A stretch of DNA of 64,000 nt from Neobacillus sp. DY30 (GCF_030123065.1 NZ_CP126093.1:4408001-4472000); one strand, 5' to 3'. Shown: positions 53,963-63,482, numbered from the stretch's first letter. Notes: generated by a model not told the origin, from the sequence alone. Made by a program: numbers and translations.

Positions 53963-55310
53963 GGTTTTCGCTCTCCTTTATGTTCTGTACATTGCAGAGA
54001 AGACTGCCATCTGTTAATTGAATTTGGAGTGGTTCGTTTTCTTTAACTTGTTTAACACTTTTTATTAATACATTGTCTTCTGAATAGACAAGACTGAATC
54101 CTCGTTCCATTATTTTTAATGGACTTAATGCTTGAAGTGTTGCGAGAATTCTTTCAAAATCTGTTTGTTTCTTCAAGAGGATTTGTCTCATTGCACGTTG
54201 AATATCCTTTTTAGAACGCTCAAATCTAACCTCTGATTCTCGTAATGCTACTTTTGGATGGTTACGAACGAGTCGGTTATGTATGGTTTCATGCTTAGAT
54301 TTTTTTAATTCAGTTAATCTAGCAGCACCACGTACAAGTGATTCTGTTAATTTATCCACCTGTTCAAGCTTTTGTTCGTATAGACGCTGTGGATAACGAA
54401 ATGCATAGGACTTTTGGGCACGCTCGAACCGTTGTTTTTCATAGCGGTATCTGCTGTTCATGGATTGAAGCATCCGGGTTTTCCGCTGAAGCAATCTTTC
54501 CATTAATTCATCAATATGAGGAACAGCAAGCTCGGCAGCTGCAGTTGGTGTTGGCGCACGCATGTCAGCAACAAAATCAGCAATTGTAAAATCTGTCTCA
54601 TGGCCAACTGCAGAAATAATAGGGATGCCAGATTTATTAATAGCTCTAGCCACTATCTCCTCATTAAACGCCCACAATTCCTCGATTGATCCGCCTCCAC
54701 GCCCCACAATAAGTACATCTATCTCATTCATGTTGTTAGCTTTTTCAATAGCCCGTGCGATAGAAGGAGCTGCATTCTCACCTTGTACCAGTGCTGGTAA
54801 AACATGGATATTCGCAATCGGATAACGCCTCTTAATTGTGGTGATAATATCCCTTATTGCCGCCCCTGTTGGTGAGGTAATGACTCCTACTGTTTTCGGA
54901 TAACTTGGAATGGACTTTTTTTGATCGATAGAAAATAAACCTTCAGCTTCAAGTCTTTTTCTTAACTGCTCGTACGCTAAGAATAATTCTCCGATTCCAT
55001 CTGGCTGCATTTCTTTAATATAAATTTGGTATTGTCCACTTGGTTCATAGACCGAAACATCCCCTTTTACAACCACCTTCATTCCGTTTTCCGGCAGAAA
55101 CTTCATAACACGTGATTGGCTTGAGAACATAACTGCAAGAATACGAGCTTTTTCATCCTTTAACGTAAAATACATATGTCCGCTAGAATGCTGTTTGAAG
55201 TTTGAGATTTCGCCTCTTACATGTACATCCTGTAAATGAGGGTCAACGTCAAATTTCCTTTTTATGTATTTTGTTAATGCTAGTACAGATAAATACTTTT
55301 TTTCCTGCAT
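53952..55310 (-). CDS. xseA: Exodeoxyribonuclease VII large subunit
   Basis: A 452-residue catalytic subunit with an N-terminal OB-fold (about 5-105, VRGEISNFKQHSSGHMYFTLKD), a central nuclease domain with GRGGGSIEELWAFN and SAVGHETDFTIAD, and long C-terminal helices. Followed by overlapping xseB. Confidence 0.95.
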   Translation of the reverse strand: MQEKKYLSVLALTKYIKRKFDVDPHLQDVHVRGEISNFKQHSSGHMYFTLKDEKARILAVMFSSQSRVMKFLPENGMKVVVKGDVSVYEPSGQYQIYIKEMQPDGIGELFLAYEQLRKRLEAEGLFSIDQKKSIPSYPKTVGVITSPTGAAIRDIITTIKRRYPIANIHVLPALVQGENAAPSIARAIEKANNMNEIDVLIVGRGGGSIEELWAFNEEIVARAINKSGIPIISAVGHETDFTIADFVADMRAPTPTAAAELAVPHIDELMERLLQRKTRMLQSMNSRYRYEKQRFERAQKSYAFRYPQRLYEQKLEQVDKLTESLVRGAARLTELKKSKHETIHNRLVRNHPKVALRESEVRFERSKKDIQRAMRQILLKKQTDFERILATLQALSPLKIMERGFSLVYSEDNVLIKSVKQVKENEPLQIQLTDGSLLCNVQNIKESENRDE

Positions 55311-55323
55311 AAGGAACTCCTCT

Positions 55324-56178
55324 TTAGAACCGCAGTGTATTCTTTGCAGACTTAAGCGTGTTATACATAAGCATGGTAATAGTCATTGGGCCTACTCCTT
55401 TTGGAACAGGGGTAATATAACCAGCTTTCTCACTCACTTCATCAAATGCCACATCTCCACAAAGCTTACCAGATTCATTCCGATTGATCCCAACATCAAT
55501 AACGACAGCACCTTCTTTTACATGCTCAGCTTTGATAAAATTAGCTATACCAACAGCAGCAACAATAATATCAGCCTGGGATGTATGATACTGCAAATCC
55601 TTTGTTCGTGAATGACAATAAGTAACGGTTGCATGCTGATTAAGAAATAACTGCCCTACTGGCTTTCCGACAATATTACTTCTGCCTACTACGACTACAT
55701 GTTTACCCTCTACAGATATACCAGTTTCTTCTAATAGAACCATAATTCCATAAGGAGTGCACGGTAAAAATGCATCTTGCCCTGTCATCATTCTTCCAAT
55801 ATTTATCGGATGAAATCCGTCTACATCCTTTAAAGGAGATATAGATTCAATAACCCTTGTTTCATCGATATGCTTTGGCAGAGGAAGCTGAACCAAAATA
55901 CCATGAATAGCCGGATCTCCGTTAAGTTCCTCTATTTTTGCAAGTAATTCTTCCTGGTCAGTCGTTTCTGGCAATTCAATCAAAACGGAGTGCATTCCTA
56001 GGTCTCGACACGTTTTTTCTTTATTCGTTACATACGTTCTTGATGCATGATTATTACCGACAAGGATAACAGCAAGTCCTGGTGTAATCCCCAATTCCTT
56101 CAATTTTTGAACCTCAGATGCAATTTCAACCTTCTTTTTTGCTGCTATTTCTTTCCCATCAATAATTGTTGCTGTCAT
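55324..56178 (-). CDS. folD: Methylenetetrahydrofolate dehydrogenase/cyclohydrolase
   Basis: A 284-residue bifunctional one-carbon enzyme. It carries the catalytic Lys in YVTNKEKTC (about residue 53), the GILVQLPLPKH segment and the NADP motif VVGRSNIVGKPVGQLF. It lies between nusB and xseA. Confidence 0.95.
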   Translation of the reverse strand: MTATIIDGKEIAAKKKVEIASEVQKLKELGITPGLAVILVGNNHASRTYVTNKEKTCRDLGMHSVLIELPETTDQEELLAKIEELNGDPAIHGILVQLPLPKHIDETRVIESISPLKDVDGFHPINIGRMMTGQDAFLPCTPYGIMVLLEETGISVEGKHVVVVGRSNIVGKPVGQLFLNQHATVTYCHSRTKDLQYHTSQADIIVAAVGIANFIKAEHVKEGAVVIDVGINRNESGKLCGDVAFDEVSEKAGYITPVPKGVGPMTITMLMYNTLKSAKNTLRF

Positions 56179-56212
56179 AATATCTCCCCCTGTTCATGAT
56201 TATACGTCTTCA

Positions 56213-56602
56213 TTATAGTTTTTCTTTAACCTTCGAAAGAACCCCATTAATAAAACGGCTTGATTGTTCATCTCCGTAAATTTTTGCTATTTCTATCGCT
56301 TCATCTAAAATTACATTTTCAGGAATTTCATGACGGAAATATAATAACTCGAATATCGCGATCCTTAATAAATTCCTATCAACTGTTGCCAAACGATCCA
56401 TCGTCCATTTTTCAAGATTTTCTTTAATGAATGGATCAATTTCATTCTTTTGTTCCACAACTCCTAATACAAGCTTTGTTAAGTAGTCATCACCAGCTTC
56501 ACCTTCTAAAACATGCTGGATGGCAGCGGCTGGTTCTGTGTTACTCACGTCAATTTGAAAAAGAGCTTGCAACGCTTTTTCCCTTGCTGTTCTTCTTTTC
56601 AT
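56213..56602 (-). CDS. nusB: Transcription antitermination factor NusB
   Basis: A 129-residue all-helical RNA-binding protein used in rRNA antitermination. The RRTAREKALQALFQID opening and the VILDEAIEIAKIYGDEQSSRF segment are diagnostic. It probably starts a new transcript, since a terminator lies after the upstream yqhY-like gene. Confidence 0.94.
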   Translation of the reverse strand: MKRRTAREKALQALFQIDVSNTEPAAAIQHVLEGEAGDDYLTKLVLGVVEQKNEIDPFIKENLEKWTMDRLATVDRNLLRIAIFELLYFRHEIPENVILDEAIEIAKIYGDEQSSRFINGVLSKVKEKL

Positions 56603-56770
56603 TATACCTTTAACTCCTTTAGAGATAATAATTAATTTTTGTCAAATTTTATACAACCATGTCACGTTATTTTTGTACATAAAAAGATAATAGCACAACT
56701 AAAACTGATTCGCACTGTAAGAACTTATTTTTACCTAGATATGAAATACTAATAACCTTAAAAAGAAAAA

Positions 56771-56793
56771 ACCAAAGGATTTTCTCCTTTGGT
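56771..56793 (-). terminator. Terminator of the accB-accC-yqhY operon
   Basis: Perfect 9-bp stem ACCAAAGGA with a 5-base loop, followed by TTTTTTC on the minus strand. Confidence 0.88.
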
Positions 56794-56800
56794 CTGTTGA

Positions 56801-57208
56801 TTAAATTTCTTCTTCTACTTCTGGTTCTTGTTTTTGGGTTTCGAAGGAGATACCGACAACGTGTATGTTTACTGCCTCCGCCTCTAATGCAGTCATGTTT
56901 AGCAAGGCTTGACGAATGTTATCTTGTATTTTTCCCGCTACTGTAGGAATGGATACTCCAAATTTCATTAAGCAGTATACATCGACAGTAATTCCTTCTT
57001 CCGAAAGTTCCACTTTAACACCTTTACCGTGGTTTTTTTTGCCTAACCGTTCAACTACACCAGTAGCAAAATTCCCGCGCATTTGCGCTACTCCTTCGAC
57101 CTCGGAAGCAGCAATACCCGCAATGACTTCAATGACTTCAGGTGCGATTTCTACTTTACCATGCCCGTTGTTTCCTTGATTCATTTCCAGTACATTATAC
57201 TCGCTCAT
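56801..57208 (-). CDS. yqhY: Asp23/Gls24-family protein YqhY
   Basis: A 135-residue cytoplasmic protein of the Asp23/alkaline-shock family (IAPEVIEVIAGIAASEVEGV, then VDVYCLMKFGVSIP). The ATG at 57208 follows GGAGGTG by six bases; the GTG at 57217 overlaps it. In Bacillus it is co-transcribed with accBC and thought to influence acetyl-CoA carboxylase activity; the same linkage is seen here. Confidence 0.92.
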   Translation of the reverse strand: MSEYNVLEMNQGNNGHGKVEIAPEVIEVIAGIAASEVEGVAQMRGNFATGVVERLGKKNHGKGVKVELSEEGITVDVYCLMKFGVSIPTVAGKIQDNIRQALLNMTALEAEAVNIHVVGISFETQKQEPEVEEEI

Positions 57209-57226
57209 AAAGTACACCTCCAGATT

Positions 57227-58582
57227 TTAGCTAGACTTCATCACATCGTGTAATTCAAGAAACTTTGTATTGAATTGTCCCTCTACGAAATCTTCATGCT
57301 CAAGTAATTTTAAATGGAACGGAATGGTGGTATGGATACCCTCGATCACAAATTCGCTGAGAGCACGTTTCATTCGTGAAATTGCTTCTTCTCTGCTGTT
57401 ACCATATGTGATGACTTTTGCAATCATGGAATCATAATAAGGTGGAATCGTATAACCCGGGTAGGCAGCTGAATCAATACGAACACCTAGGCCGCCTGGA
57501 GGCAAATACATATTAATTTTCCCCGCTGAAGGCATGAAGTTCTTTTCCGGGTTTTCTGCATTGATTCGACACTCAATCGCCCATCCGGTAAACGTAACAT
57601 CCTGCTGATTTATTGTTAATTTTTCCCCGGAAGCCACTCGGATTTGCTCCTTAATTAGATCAATACCTGTGACCATTTCGGTAACTGGGTGCTCCACCTG
57701 TATTCTTGTATTCATTTCCATAAAATAAAATTTCCGATTGCGGTAGTCATATATAAATTCTACCGTTCCTGCACCTGAATAATCAACTGCTTTTGCGGCT
57801 TTTACTGCTGCATTTCCCATTTCAGCACGAATTTCTCCATCTAAAGCCGGTGAAGGTGTTTCTTCAAGGAGCTTTTGAAGTCTGCGTTGAATTGAACAGT
57901 CTCTTTCTCCAAGGTGAATGGTGTTTCCATAGGAATCTGCAAGCACTTGTATCTCAACATGACGGAAATCCTCGATATACTTCTCTATGTATACTCCTGG
58001 ATTACCAAAAGCAGTCAAAGCCTCCTGCTGTGTAATGTTGATTCCCTTAACCAGCTCTTGTTCATTTTTTGCCACGCGGATCCCTTTACCGCCGCCGCCA
58101 GCAGTTGCTTTAATAATCACGGGATAATCAATTCTGCTTACAAGCTCAAGCGCTTCATCAATATCGTTAATGATACCAGTAGAACCAGGTACAATAGGTA
58201 CCCCTGCTTCTCTCATTGTTTCCCTGGCTATATCCTTTGTTCCCATTTTCGTAATCGCTTCAGGACTTGGTCCTACGAAGGTAATATTACATTCACGGCA
58301 AAGTTCGGCGAAATCTGCATTTTCTGCTAAAAATCCATAACCAGGATGTATCGCGTCACACGCAGTCAGCTTCGCTACGCTAATCAAATTTGTAACATTT
58401 AAATAGCTTTCTTTTGATAATTTCGGTCCTATACAATAGGCTTCATCTGCAAGTTGTACATGTAGAGCTTCACGGTCTGCCTCGGAAAAAACGGCAACTG
58501 TTTCAATTCCCATTTCTCGACAAGCACGAATAATTCTGACCGCTATTTCTCCTCTGTTTGCAATTAACAGTTTCTTTATCAT
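57227..58582 (-). CDS. accC: Acetyl-CoA carboxylase, biotin carboxylase subunit
   Basis: A 451-residue ATP-grasp enzyme that carboxylates the biotin on AccB. Visible are the GEIAVRIIRACRE opening, the ATP-binding GGGGKGIRVA loop near residue 165 and MNTRIQVEHPVTE near residue 290. Together with AccB it makes malonyl-CoA precursors for fatty acid synthesis, and is a candidate partner for the YqjD-like carboxyltransferase. Confidence 0.95.
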   Translation of the reverse strand: MIKKLLIANRGEIAVRIIRACREMGIETVAVFSEADREALHVQLADEAYCIGPKLSKESYLNVTNLISVAKLTACDAIHPGYGFLAENADFAELCRECNITFVGPSPEAITKMGTKDIARETMREAGVPIVPGSTGIINDIDEALELVSRIDYPVIIKATAGGGGKGIRVAKNEQELVKGINITQQEALTAFGNPGVYIEKYIEDFRHVEIQVLADSYGNTIHLGERDCSIQRRLQKLLEETPSPALDGEIRAEMGNAAVKAAKAVDYSGAGTVEFIYDYRNRKFYFMEMNTRIQVEHPVTEMVTGIDLIKEQIRVASGEKLTINQQDVTFTGWAIECRINAENPEKNFMPSAGKINMYLPPGGLGVRIDSAAYPGYTIPPYYDSMIAKVITYGNSREEAISRMKRALSEFVIEGIHTTIPFHLKLLEHEDFVEGQFNTKFLELHDVMKSS

Positions 58583-58596
58583 CCTGTTATCGCTCC

Positions 58597-59112
58597 TTAT
58601 TCTGGCTTTACTAAAAATAATGGTTGTCCATACTCTACTAATTGTCCGTTCTTAACAAGGACTTCTACAATTTCACCATTTACTTCTGCTTCAATTTCAT
58701 TAAATAATTTCATAGCTTCTACAATACATACGATAGAATCCTTTGTCACAACAGAACCTGCTTTTACATAAGCATCTGCTTCTGGAGTTGGTGAAGCATA
58801 AAAAGTCCCAACCATTGGAGAAGTAATTTTGTGTAAATTTGAAGTATCAGCCTGACCTGCAGCATTACTTACTGCTTCTTCCTGTTTTACTTCTTGTACA
58901 GGCGCTGTACTTGTAACTGCAGCTGGTGCTGCCGGCTGAGGGGCAGGAACTGTCTGAACAGCAGCTTGTGGGACCTGTACTGCAGTAACAGTCGTTGTTC
59001 CAGTATTCTTTTTCATTTTAATTTTTGAGCCTTCATTCTCATATACAAATTCATCAATACTGGATTGGTCAACTAATTTTATTAATTCACGAATTTCTTG
59101 TACTTTTAACAA
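58597..59112 (-). CDS. accB: Acetyl-CoA carboxylase, biotin carboxyl carrier protein
   Basis: A 171-residue carrier with an N-terminal helical segment, an Ala/Pro-rich linker (about 50-95) and a biotinyl domain with EAMKLFNE (biotin Lys about 135). The TTG at 59112, eight bases after AAGGAG, gives LKVQEIRELIK, matching B. subtilis; the GTG at 59121 overlaps the ribosome site. First gene of the accB-accC-yqhY operon. Confidence 0.93.
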   Translation of the reverse strand: MLKVQEIRELIKLVDQSSIDEFVYENEGSKIKMKKNTGTTTVTAVQVPQAAVQTVPAPQPAAPAAVTSTAPVQEVKQEEAVSNAAGQADTSNLHKITSPMVGTFYASPTPEADAYVKAGSVVTKDSIVCIVEAMKLFNEIEAEVNGEIVEVLVKNGQLVEYGQPLFLVKPE

Positions 59113-59209
59113 ACTAAACACTCCTTGTCCTGCTAAATTAAGACTAACTACTAATACTATACGCTAATACCTTGTTAAAGTTCAATAATCTTGTCAATGA
59201 ACAATAAAA

Positions 59210-59233
59210 AAAGGAGAGCCTGCGCCCTCCTTT
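59210..59233 (-). terminator. Terminator of the spoIIIA operon
   Basis: AAAGGAG pairs with CTCCTTT around a GC-rich loop and is followed by seven T residues on the minus strand. Confidence 0.85.
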
Positions 59234-59245
59234 AGTACAATTTAT

Positions 59246-59806
59246 CTATTTTGCCGGCTGAAATTCAACTGCAACAAAATTCGTTTCTCCAATTTCTTTC
59301 TTAACCATTTGAATAATAGCATTGGCTTCTGATTTAGAAGACTCTTTGCTAGACTTTACAATAATTTTAACTGTCGAACCATCTGCTCTAACAAGGGCGT
59401 CCTCATAATCCATTGCTTTAATTAAAGTTTCAAGCATTTCCTCTTTTTGAGCAATTTCATTTAATTTTTTCATTTGGTCTACTGCTTCGCTTCTTTCCCC
59501 TGCAGGAAGGTCAGTTGTTGCCACGACAGCATTTAATTGTTCCTTTAATTCGCTGCGCTCATCTTGAAGCTTTAACCGAAGCGCTTCAAATTCCTCATCA
59601 CCGGCAATGGAAGAAATCACAGTGTCGCCTTCTTTTGCTTCAGTTTTGGGTTTCGTTTCTTTTTCCTTTTGGTCTGCTTTCTCCTCTTGCTTCACTGCAG
59701 CAAGTTCGTTGCTTTTTTGTTCTGGTGAAGTGATGTAATAAACGGATAATACAACCACCAAACTTAACATAGTTAATAACCAAACTGTTTGTTTTTTCAA
59801 TAGCAT
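59246..59806 (-). CDS. spoIIIAH: Stage III sporulation protein AH
   Basis: A 186-residue mother-cell protein whose extracellular domain forms a ring with forespore SpoIIQ across the engulfment septum. One N-terminal transmembrane helix (about 8-26), a charged Lys/Glu-rich linker (35-65) and a YscJ-like ring-building domain (about 90-184, ending EIGETNFVAVEF). Somewhat shorter than the B. subtilis protein, mainly in the linker. Confidence 0.92.
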   Translation of the reverse strand: MLLKKQTVWLLTMLSLVVVLSVYYITSPEQKSNELAAVKQEEKADQKEKETKPKTEAKEGDTVISSIAGDEEFEALRLKLQDERSELKEQLNAVVATTDLPAGERSEAVDQMKKLNEIAQKEEMLETLIKAMDYEDALVRADGSTVKIIVKSSKESSKSEANAIIQMVKKEIGETNFVAVEFQPAK

Positions 59807-59821
59807 TTTTAAATCCTCCTT

Positions 59822-60475
59822 TTATTTTTTAGGCATTACCGCAACGCGATGACTTGGGACATCAAGTGATCTTGTTACTGCCTCAATAATTGATTTTTTA
59901 ACATGAATGTTGTCAGCACCTTTAGCTACTACGAGTACTCCGCGTATATCAGGTTTGATCTCTCCAACAATAATAGGAACTTCTTTCTCTCCATCACGAA
60001 TGATCACTACTTGCTGATCTGTGGAGGTGTCTTGGACCCTTCTCTCCCCACCCTCGTTGTCCTTTTCTTCTGTTGTCTGTGTTTTTGTTACCGTATTTTT
60101 CTCAAGCACCTTCTTATCCGTAGAATCAATATTCACCACTACCGTTACATCGTCTACTCCCAGCATTTCTTCAAGTGCTTTCGTCAGCTCTTTCTCGAAT
60201 GATTCTTCGTAACTTGCAATAGACTTATTATTTGAATCTTTTTTAAGACCGAATGTCTCCACATCTTCCGGTTGGACTTGGCTGCCATTGACTGCCTGAC
60301 TTTCAAGCGGAGTCGAATTATCAGATAAGATGACATTGCCCACAATCATGAAAGCTGCACCGATACAAAGAACCAGAAGCATATATTGATATTTCCCTGC
60401 CTTTTTATCGGTGGAGTCTCCCTTTGAAACTATGTTTTTAAGCCATGAAAATGGCCCTTTATTATTATTTTCCAT
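59822..60475 (-). CDS. spoIIIAG: Stage III sporulation protein AG
   Basis: A 217-residue membrane protein with one helix (about 30-50) and an extracellular ring-building domain (about 85-215, with VTVVVNIDSTDKKV and VRGVLVVAKGA-like strands; here DIRGVLVVAKGA). It forms a large ring in the SpoIIIA-SpoIIQ feeding-tube complex. A variable acidic region (about 135-150) lies inside the domain. Confidence 0.93.
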   Translation of the reverse strand: MENNNKGPFSWLKNIVSKGDSTDKKAGKYQYMLLVLCIGAAFMIVGNVILSDNSTPLESQAVNGSQVQPEDVETFGLKKDSNNKSIASYEESFEKELTKALEEMLGVDDVTVVVNIDSTDKKVLEKNTVTKTQTTEEKDNEGGERRVQDTSTDQQVVIIRDGEKEVPIIVGEIKPDIRGVLVVAKGADNIHVKKSIIEAVTRSLDVPSHRVAVMPKK

Positions 60476-60476
60476 T

Positions 60477-61097
60477 CTATTTATTCATCCCCCCTTCAAC
60501 CGAGACTTCAATTGCTTTTTCGGTTACATTCCATTTCTGCGAAAGAAATGCGGCGATTTTTTCTGATTCTTCTGTTGGATCCTTAGATGGAAGAGGTGTC
60601 TCTGTCGTAATACTTACTGGTTGTATGGCTTCGACTGTCCTAACCGATGTTTCTGGCTGCTTTAATTGCACTGTAACCATTTCAAGGTTTTCAGGGAATG
60701 ATTCTTGACTATCATTCTTGGTTGTAAGATCTATTTTTGCTATTTCCAATCCAAATTGTTCCATCAACTCCTCCTCTACTCCCTTTTCAAGCTGGACAGC
60801 CATTGTTTCTAAAATATATGCATGATTAGAGGCTTGTATTTCTTTTTTCTGCAAATCTATTAAATTTTCCATATTTTTTTCTCCAGAATTCTGAAACTTC
60901 GGGATTTGAGCCATTACAGTTTCAAAGTCTTTAGAGATTAATTTAAATATTGGTGTAAGGATGATAGCAATGAGCAGAAGTCCTGTAACCATTTTTGTAT
61001 ATTTTTGCAGACTAGTATTAGGCAGCAGCATATCAATAACAGTGGCTATAAGAATAAATAGGATGATATTCGTAACCCATTCTATTAAAAACTCCAT
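60477..61097 (-). CDS. spoIIIAF: Stage III sporulation protein AF
   Basis: A 206-residue protein with two N-terminal transmembrane helices (about 8-25 and 38-55) and an extracellular domain. The ATG at 61097 follows AGGGGAG and gives MEFLIEWVTNIILF as in B. subtilis; the frame runs 46 codons further into spoIIIAE but has no ribosome site there. Confidence 0.92.
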   Translation of the reverse strand: MEFLIEWVTNIILFILIATVIDMLLPNTSLQKYTKMVTGLLLIAIILTPIFKLISKDFETVMAQIPKFQNSGEKNMENLIDLQKKEIQASNHAYILETMAVQLEKGVEEELMEQFGLEIAKIDLTTKNDSQESFPENLEMVTVQLKQPETSVRTVEAIQPVSITTETPLPSKDPTEESEKIAAFLSQKWNVTEKAIEVSVEGGMNK

Positions 61098-61108
61098 ATC
61101 GTTCTCCC

Positions 61109-62311
61109 CTATCTCATCATCATTGTTAAATTCCCTGCTGCGACAATTACCGTAATACTTAAAAAGAACATAAGTGAGACAATACCTAATGCAGCAAAAA
61201 CATAAATGACACTTTTGCTGATTATGTCTAAACATTTAATAACTGGCCCCCCGCCTAATGGCTGTAATATTGCGGCGGCAAATTTATAGATGAAGGCGAT
61301 CATTAAAATTTTAAATGCAGGGAAAGCGACGATGATGAGGAGAATGGCCACTCCTGCAATACCAACTGAATTCTTCAATAATCCAGAAGCACTTACTACT
61401 GTATCGGCAGCGTCGGTGAATATTCTTCCAATGACAGGAATAAAGTTGCCGGTGACGAATTTCGCTGTTCTGATGGCTACACCATCGGTTATAGCAGTAG
61501 ATGCACCTTGAACCGAAATGACTCCTAGAAACACCGTCAAAAATAGTCCCATTAAGCCAATACTCCAGTTTCTTAACAGCTGTGCCAGCTGTGTTACCTT
61601 ATACTGATCTGACATCGTACTAACGATACTTAAAAGTGTAGCTAAAAAAAGCAGCGGGAGAATAACATATTGCATAAACATTCCGCTGATATTCATTAAA
61701 AACAAGATAACAGGATGAAAGAAAGCGGCTGAGATTATACCTCCAGAAGAAGCAATTAAGGCTAACAAAAGCGGAATCAAAGCAAGAACGAATGAAATCA
61801 TGCTTCCAATTGCCTCGTTGGTATATTCTATAACGATATGAAAACTATTCAGGGCAATAATTACCAGGACCATATAGACGATAGAGTAGGCAACTTTACT
61901 GATCGTGCTGCTCTCAAATGCATTTTGCATGGATTGTAGAAACATACTGAATATTGTTAGCAGGATTAATGAGCCTAGCAGTTTACCATTTACGACAAAT
62001 TCATGAAACAAAAATTTAATTATTCCGTGTGTCCATTCCTTGAAGGAGAATTGCTTGTCCCCTTTTACAAAATCGTACAGACTCCCCTTTTGGCTCTCAG
62101 GGAGGAAGCCGCCATATTTAGTCTGTATATCCTCCCAGTATTGCTTAAGTTCTGTTAAATCCATGGTTTTAAGCTGTGTGTCTACTAATTCCTGCGGCGA
62201 TAGAGGTGGACTGTCAACACTCACTTCTTCGTTAGCATGTACACTCGTTGAAGTAAAAAAGAGAAATAATAGAATCATAATGGGAATAATCTGCAGCCTT
62301 TGCTTCATCAT
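61109..62311 (-). CDS. spoIIIAE: Stage III sporulation protein AE
   Basis: A 400-residue polytopic membrane protein with a cleavable-looking N-terminal signal (about 1-27) and about eight transmembrane segments after residue 95. It is the putative channel component of the mother cell-forespore secretion complex. It lies between spoIIIAD and spoIIIAF with short gaps. Confidence 0.93.
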   Translation of the reverse strand: MMKQRLQIIPIMILLFLFFTSTSVHANEEVSVDSPPLSPQELVDTQLKTMDLTELKQYWEDIQTKYGGFLPESQKGSLYDFVKGDKQFSFKEWTHGIIKFLFHEFVVNGKLLGSLILLTIFSMFLQSMQNAFESSTISKVAYSIVYMVLVIIALNSFHIVIEYTNEAIGSMISFVLALIPLLLALIASSGGIISAAFFHPVILFLMNISGMFMQYVILPLLFLATLLSIVSTMSDQYKVTQLAQLLRNWSIGLMGLFLTVFLGVISVQGASTAITDGVAIRTAKFVTGNFIPVIGRIFTDAADTVVSASGLLKNSVGIAGVAILLIIVAFPAFKILMIAFIYKFAAAILQPLGGGPVIKCLDIISKSVIYVFAALGIVSLMFFLSITVIVAAGNLTMMMR

Positions 62312-62345
62312 TTTTCACCTCATGTTATAAAAAGAAAATGCCTTT

Positions 62346-62735
62346 CTAGCTTGGAATCAGCTTGATTATAGTCTCAATCATGACCGTTAATATTGGAATT
62401 GCCATTGCGAGTATCAGCACCTTTCCAGCAAGTTCAATCTTCGAAGCCACTGCCCCTTGACCTGCGTCCTTGGTAATTTGTGAGGCAAACTCAGCAATAT
62501 AGGCAATTCCAATGATTTTTAGGATAGTCTCTACGTAAATCAGATTTACATTTGCGTTCACAGCAAGCTTTTCAAGCATATGAATAATTTCATAGATTTT
62601 ATCGACTAGAAACAGAAAAATGCTGCAGCCAACAAATACAATTAAAAGAAAGGCGAAATTAGGTTTTTGCTCTTTTATTATTAACGCCAGGAAGGTTGCA
62701 ACAAGAGCCACGCCAACTATTTTAATAATTTCAAT
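62346..62735 (-). CDS. spoIIIAD: Stage III sporulation protein AD (ATT start)
   Basis: A small membrane protein of 129 residues with four hydrophobic helices, related to SpoIIIAC. Homologues begin eight residues before the first conventional start here (GTG at 62711). The only codon in frame, correctly spaced (seven bases) behind a strong AAGGAGGG site, is ATT at 62735, giving EIIKIVGVALVATF, which matches the family N-terminus. I therefore place the start at ATT. Confidence 0.85.
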   Translation of the reverse strand: MEIIKIVGVALVATFLALIIKEQKPNFAFLLIVFVGCSIFLFLVDKIYEIIHMLEKLAVNANVNLIYVETILKIIGIAYIAEFASQITKDAGQGAVASKIELAGKVLILAMAIPILTVMIETIIKLIPS

Positions 62736-62751
62736 GGCAAAGCCCTCCTTT

Positions 62752-62955
62752 CTATTGAAACAAAAAGACAGATTTTATTTTCTGGAAGAGATCATCCACA
62801 ATTGACGCGACTTGAAACAAAATGTAAATAAAGCCAAAGAGTGTTACCCACTGTGCATATTCCTTTTTCCCAACCTGATCAAGAACAGTATGCAAAAACG
62901 CAACTACTATGCCTACACCGGCTATTTTAAAAATAATGTCCACTTCTAAGCCCAT
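62752..62955 (-). CDS. spoIIIAC: Stage III sporulation protein AC
   Basis: A 67-residue protein with two transmembrane helices (about 6-25 and 33-60) and the typical FKIAGVGIVVAFLHTVLDQVGKKEYA-type sequence (quoted in part: KIAGVGIVVAFLHT). Probable membrane component of the SpoIIIA channel. Confidence 0.93.
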   Translation of the reverse strand: MGLEVDIIFKIAGVGIVVAFLHTVLDQVGKKEYAQWVTLFGFIYILFQVASIVDDLFQKIKSVFLFQ

Positions 62956-62966
62956 TGCTTTTCCCC

Positions 62967-63482
62967 CTAAATTAATAAGATGATCAGTAATAATCCTGAA
63001 AAGAATCCTAAACTCTTTACCATTTTTTCATATTTTGCTTGGCTTTGAATTGCGTCCGCTTCTTCTCTTTCGAGGTGGGAAAGAGTGAGCATAATATGTT
63101 TTTGCTGGGAAAAGCGATCATGCCGACCGAGGGTTTCCCCGAATTGTTTCATGATTTCAAATTCACCTTGTTTAAATGCCGTTTGCTTCCAAATCTCCTT
63201 TAAGCTGTCCTCCCAGGCGTCTTTAACAGTTGTTTCAGTATCAGTCAATCTTTTGGCAAAGCCTTCAAAAAAAGATGACAATGGCTTCGATAGTTGTGCT
63301 GCTAATCTTCGAGCTGCTTCATGCAAGGGTGTGTGCCCATACATTATTTCTGCTTCAAGTGATTGCAGAGCAGATCTTAACTGTCTCAGTTGTTTCGGCC
63401 GCTCACTTAAATGTTTGGCAGCTTCAAACCCTGTCCAAGTGGTAGCGAGAATAATAAAAATGGCTCCAATTAATTTAACCAT
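62967..63482 (-). CDS. spoIIIAB: Stage III sporulation protein AB
   Basis: A 171-residue protein with short hydrophobic ends (about 3-18 and 155-170) flanking a soluble helical domain, resembling the GspF-like member of the complex. Its ATG directly follows the spoIIIAA stop. Confidence 0.93.
   Translation of the reverse strand: MVKLIGAIFIILATTWTGFEAAKHLSERPKQLRQLRSALQSLEAEIMYGHTPLHEAARRLAAQLSKPLSSFFEGFAKRLTDTETTVKDAWEDSLKEIWKQTAFKQGEFEIMKQFGETLGRHDRFSQQKHIMLTLSHLEREEADAIQSQAKYEKMVKSLGFFSGLLLIILLI

Noticed and set aside
61098..61235. N-terminal extension of SpoIIIAF
   Set aside because: It lies inside spoIIIAE and lacks a ribosome site; the family starts at MEFLIEW.
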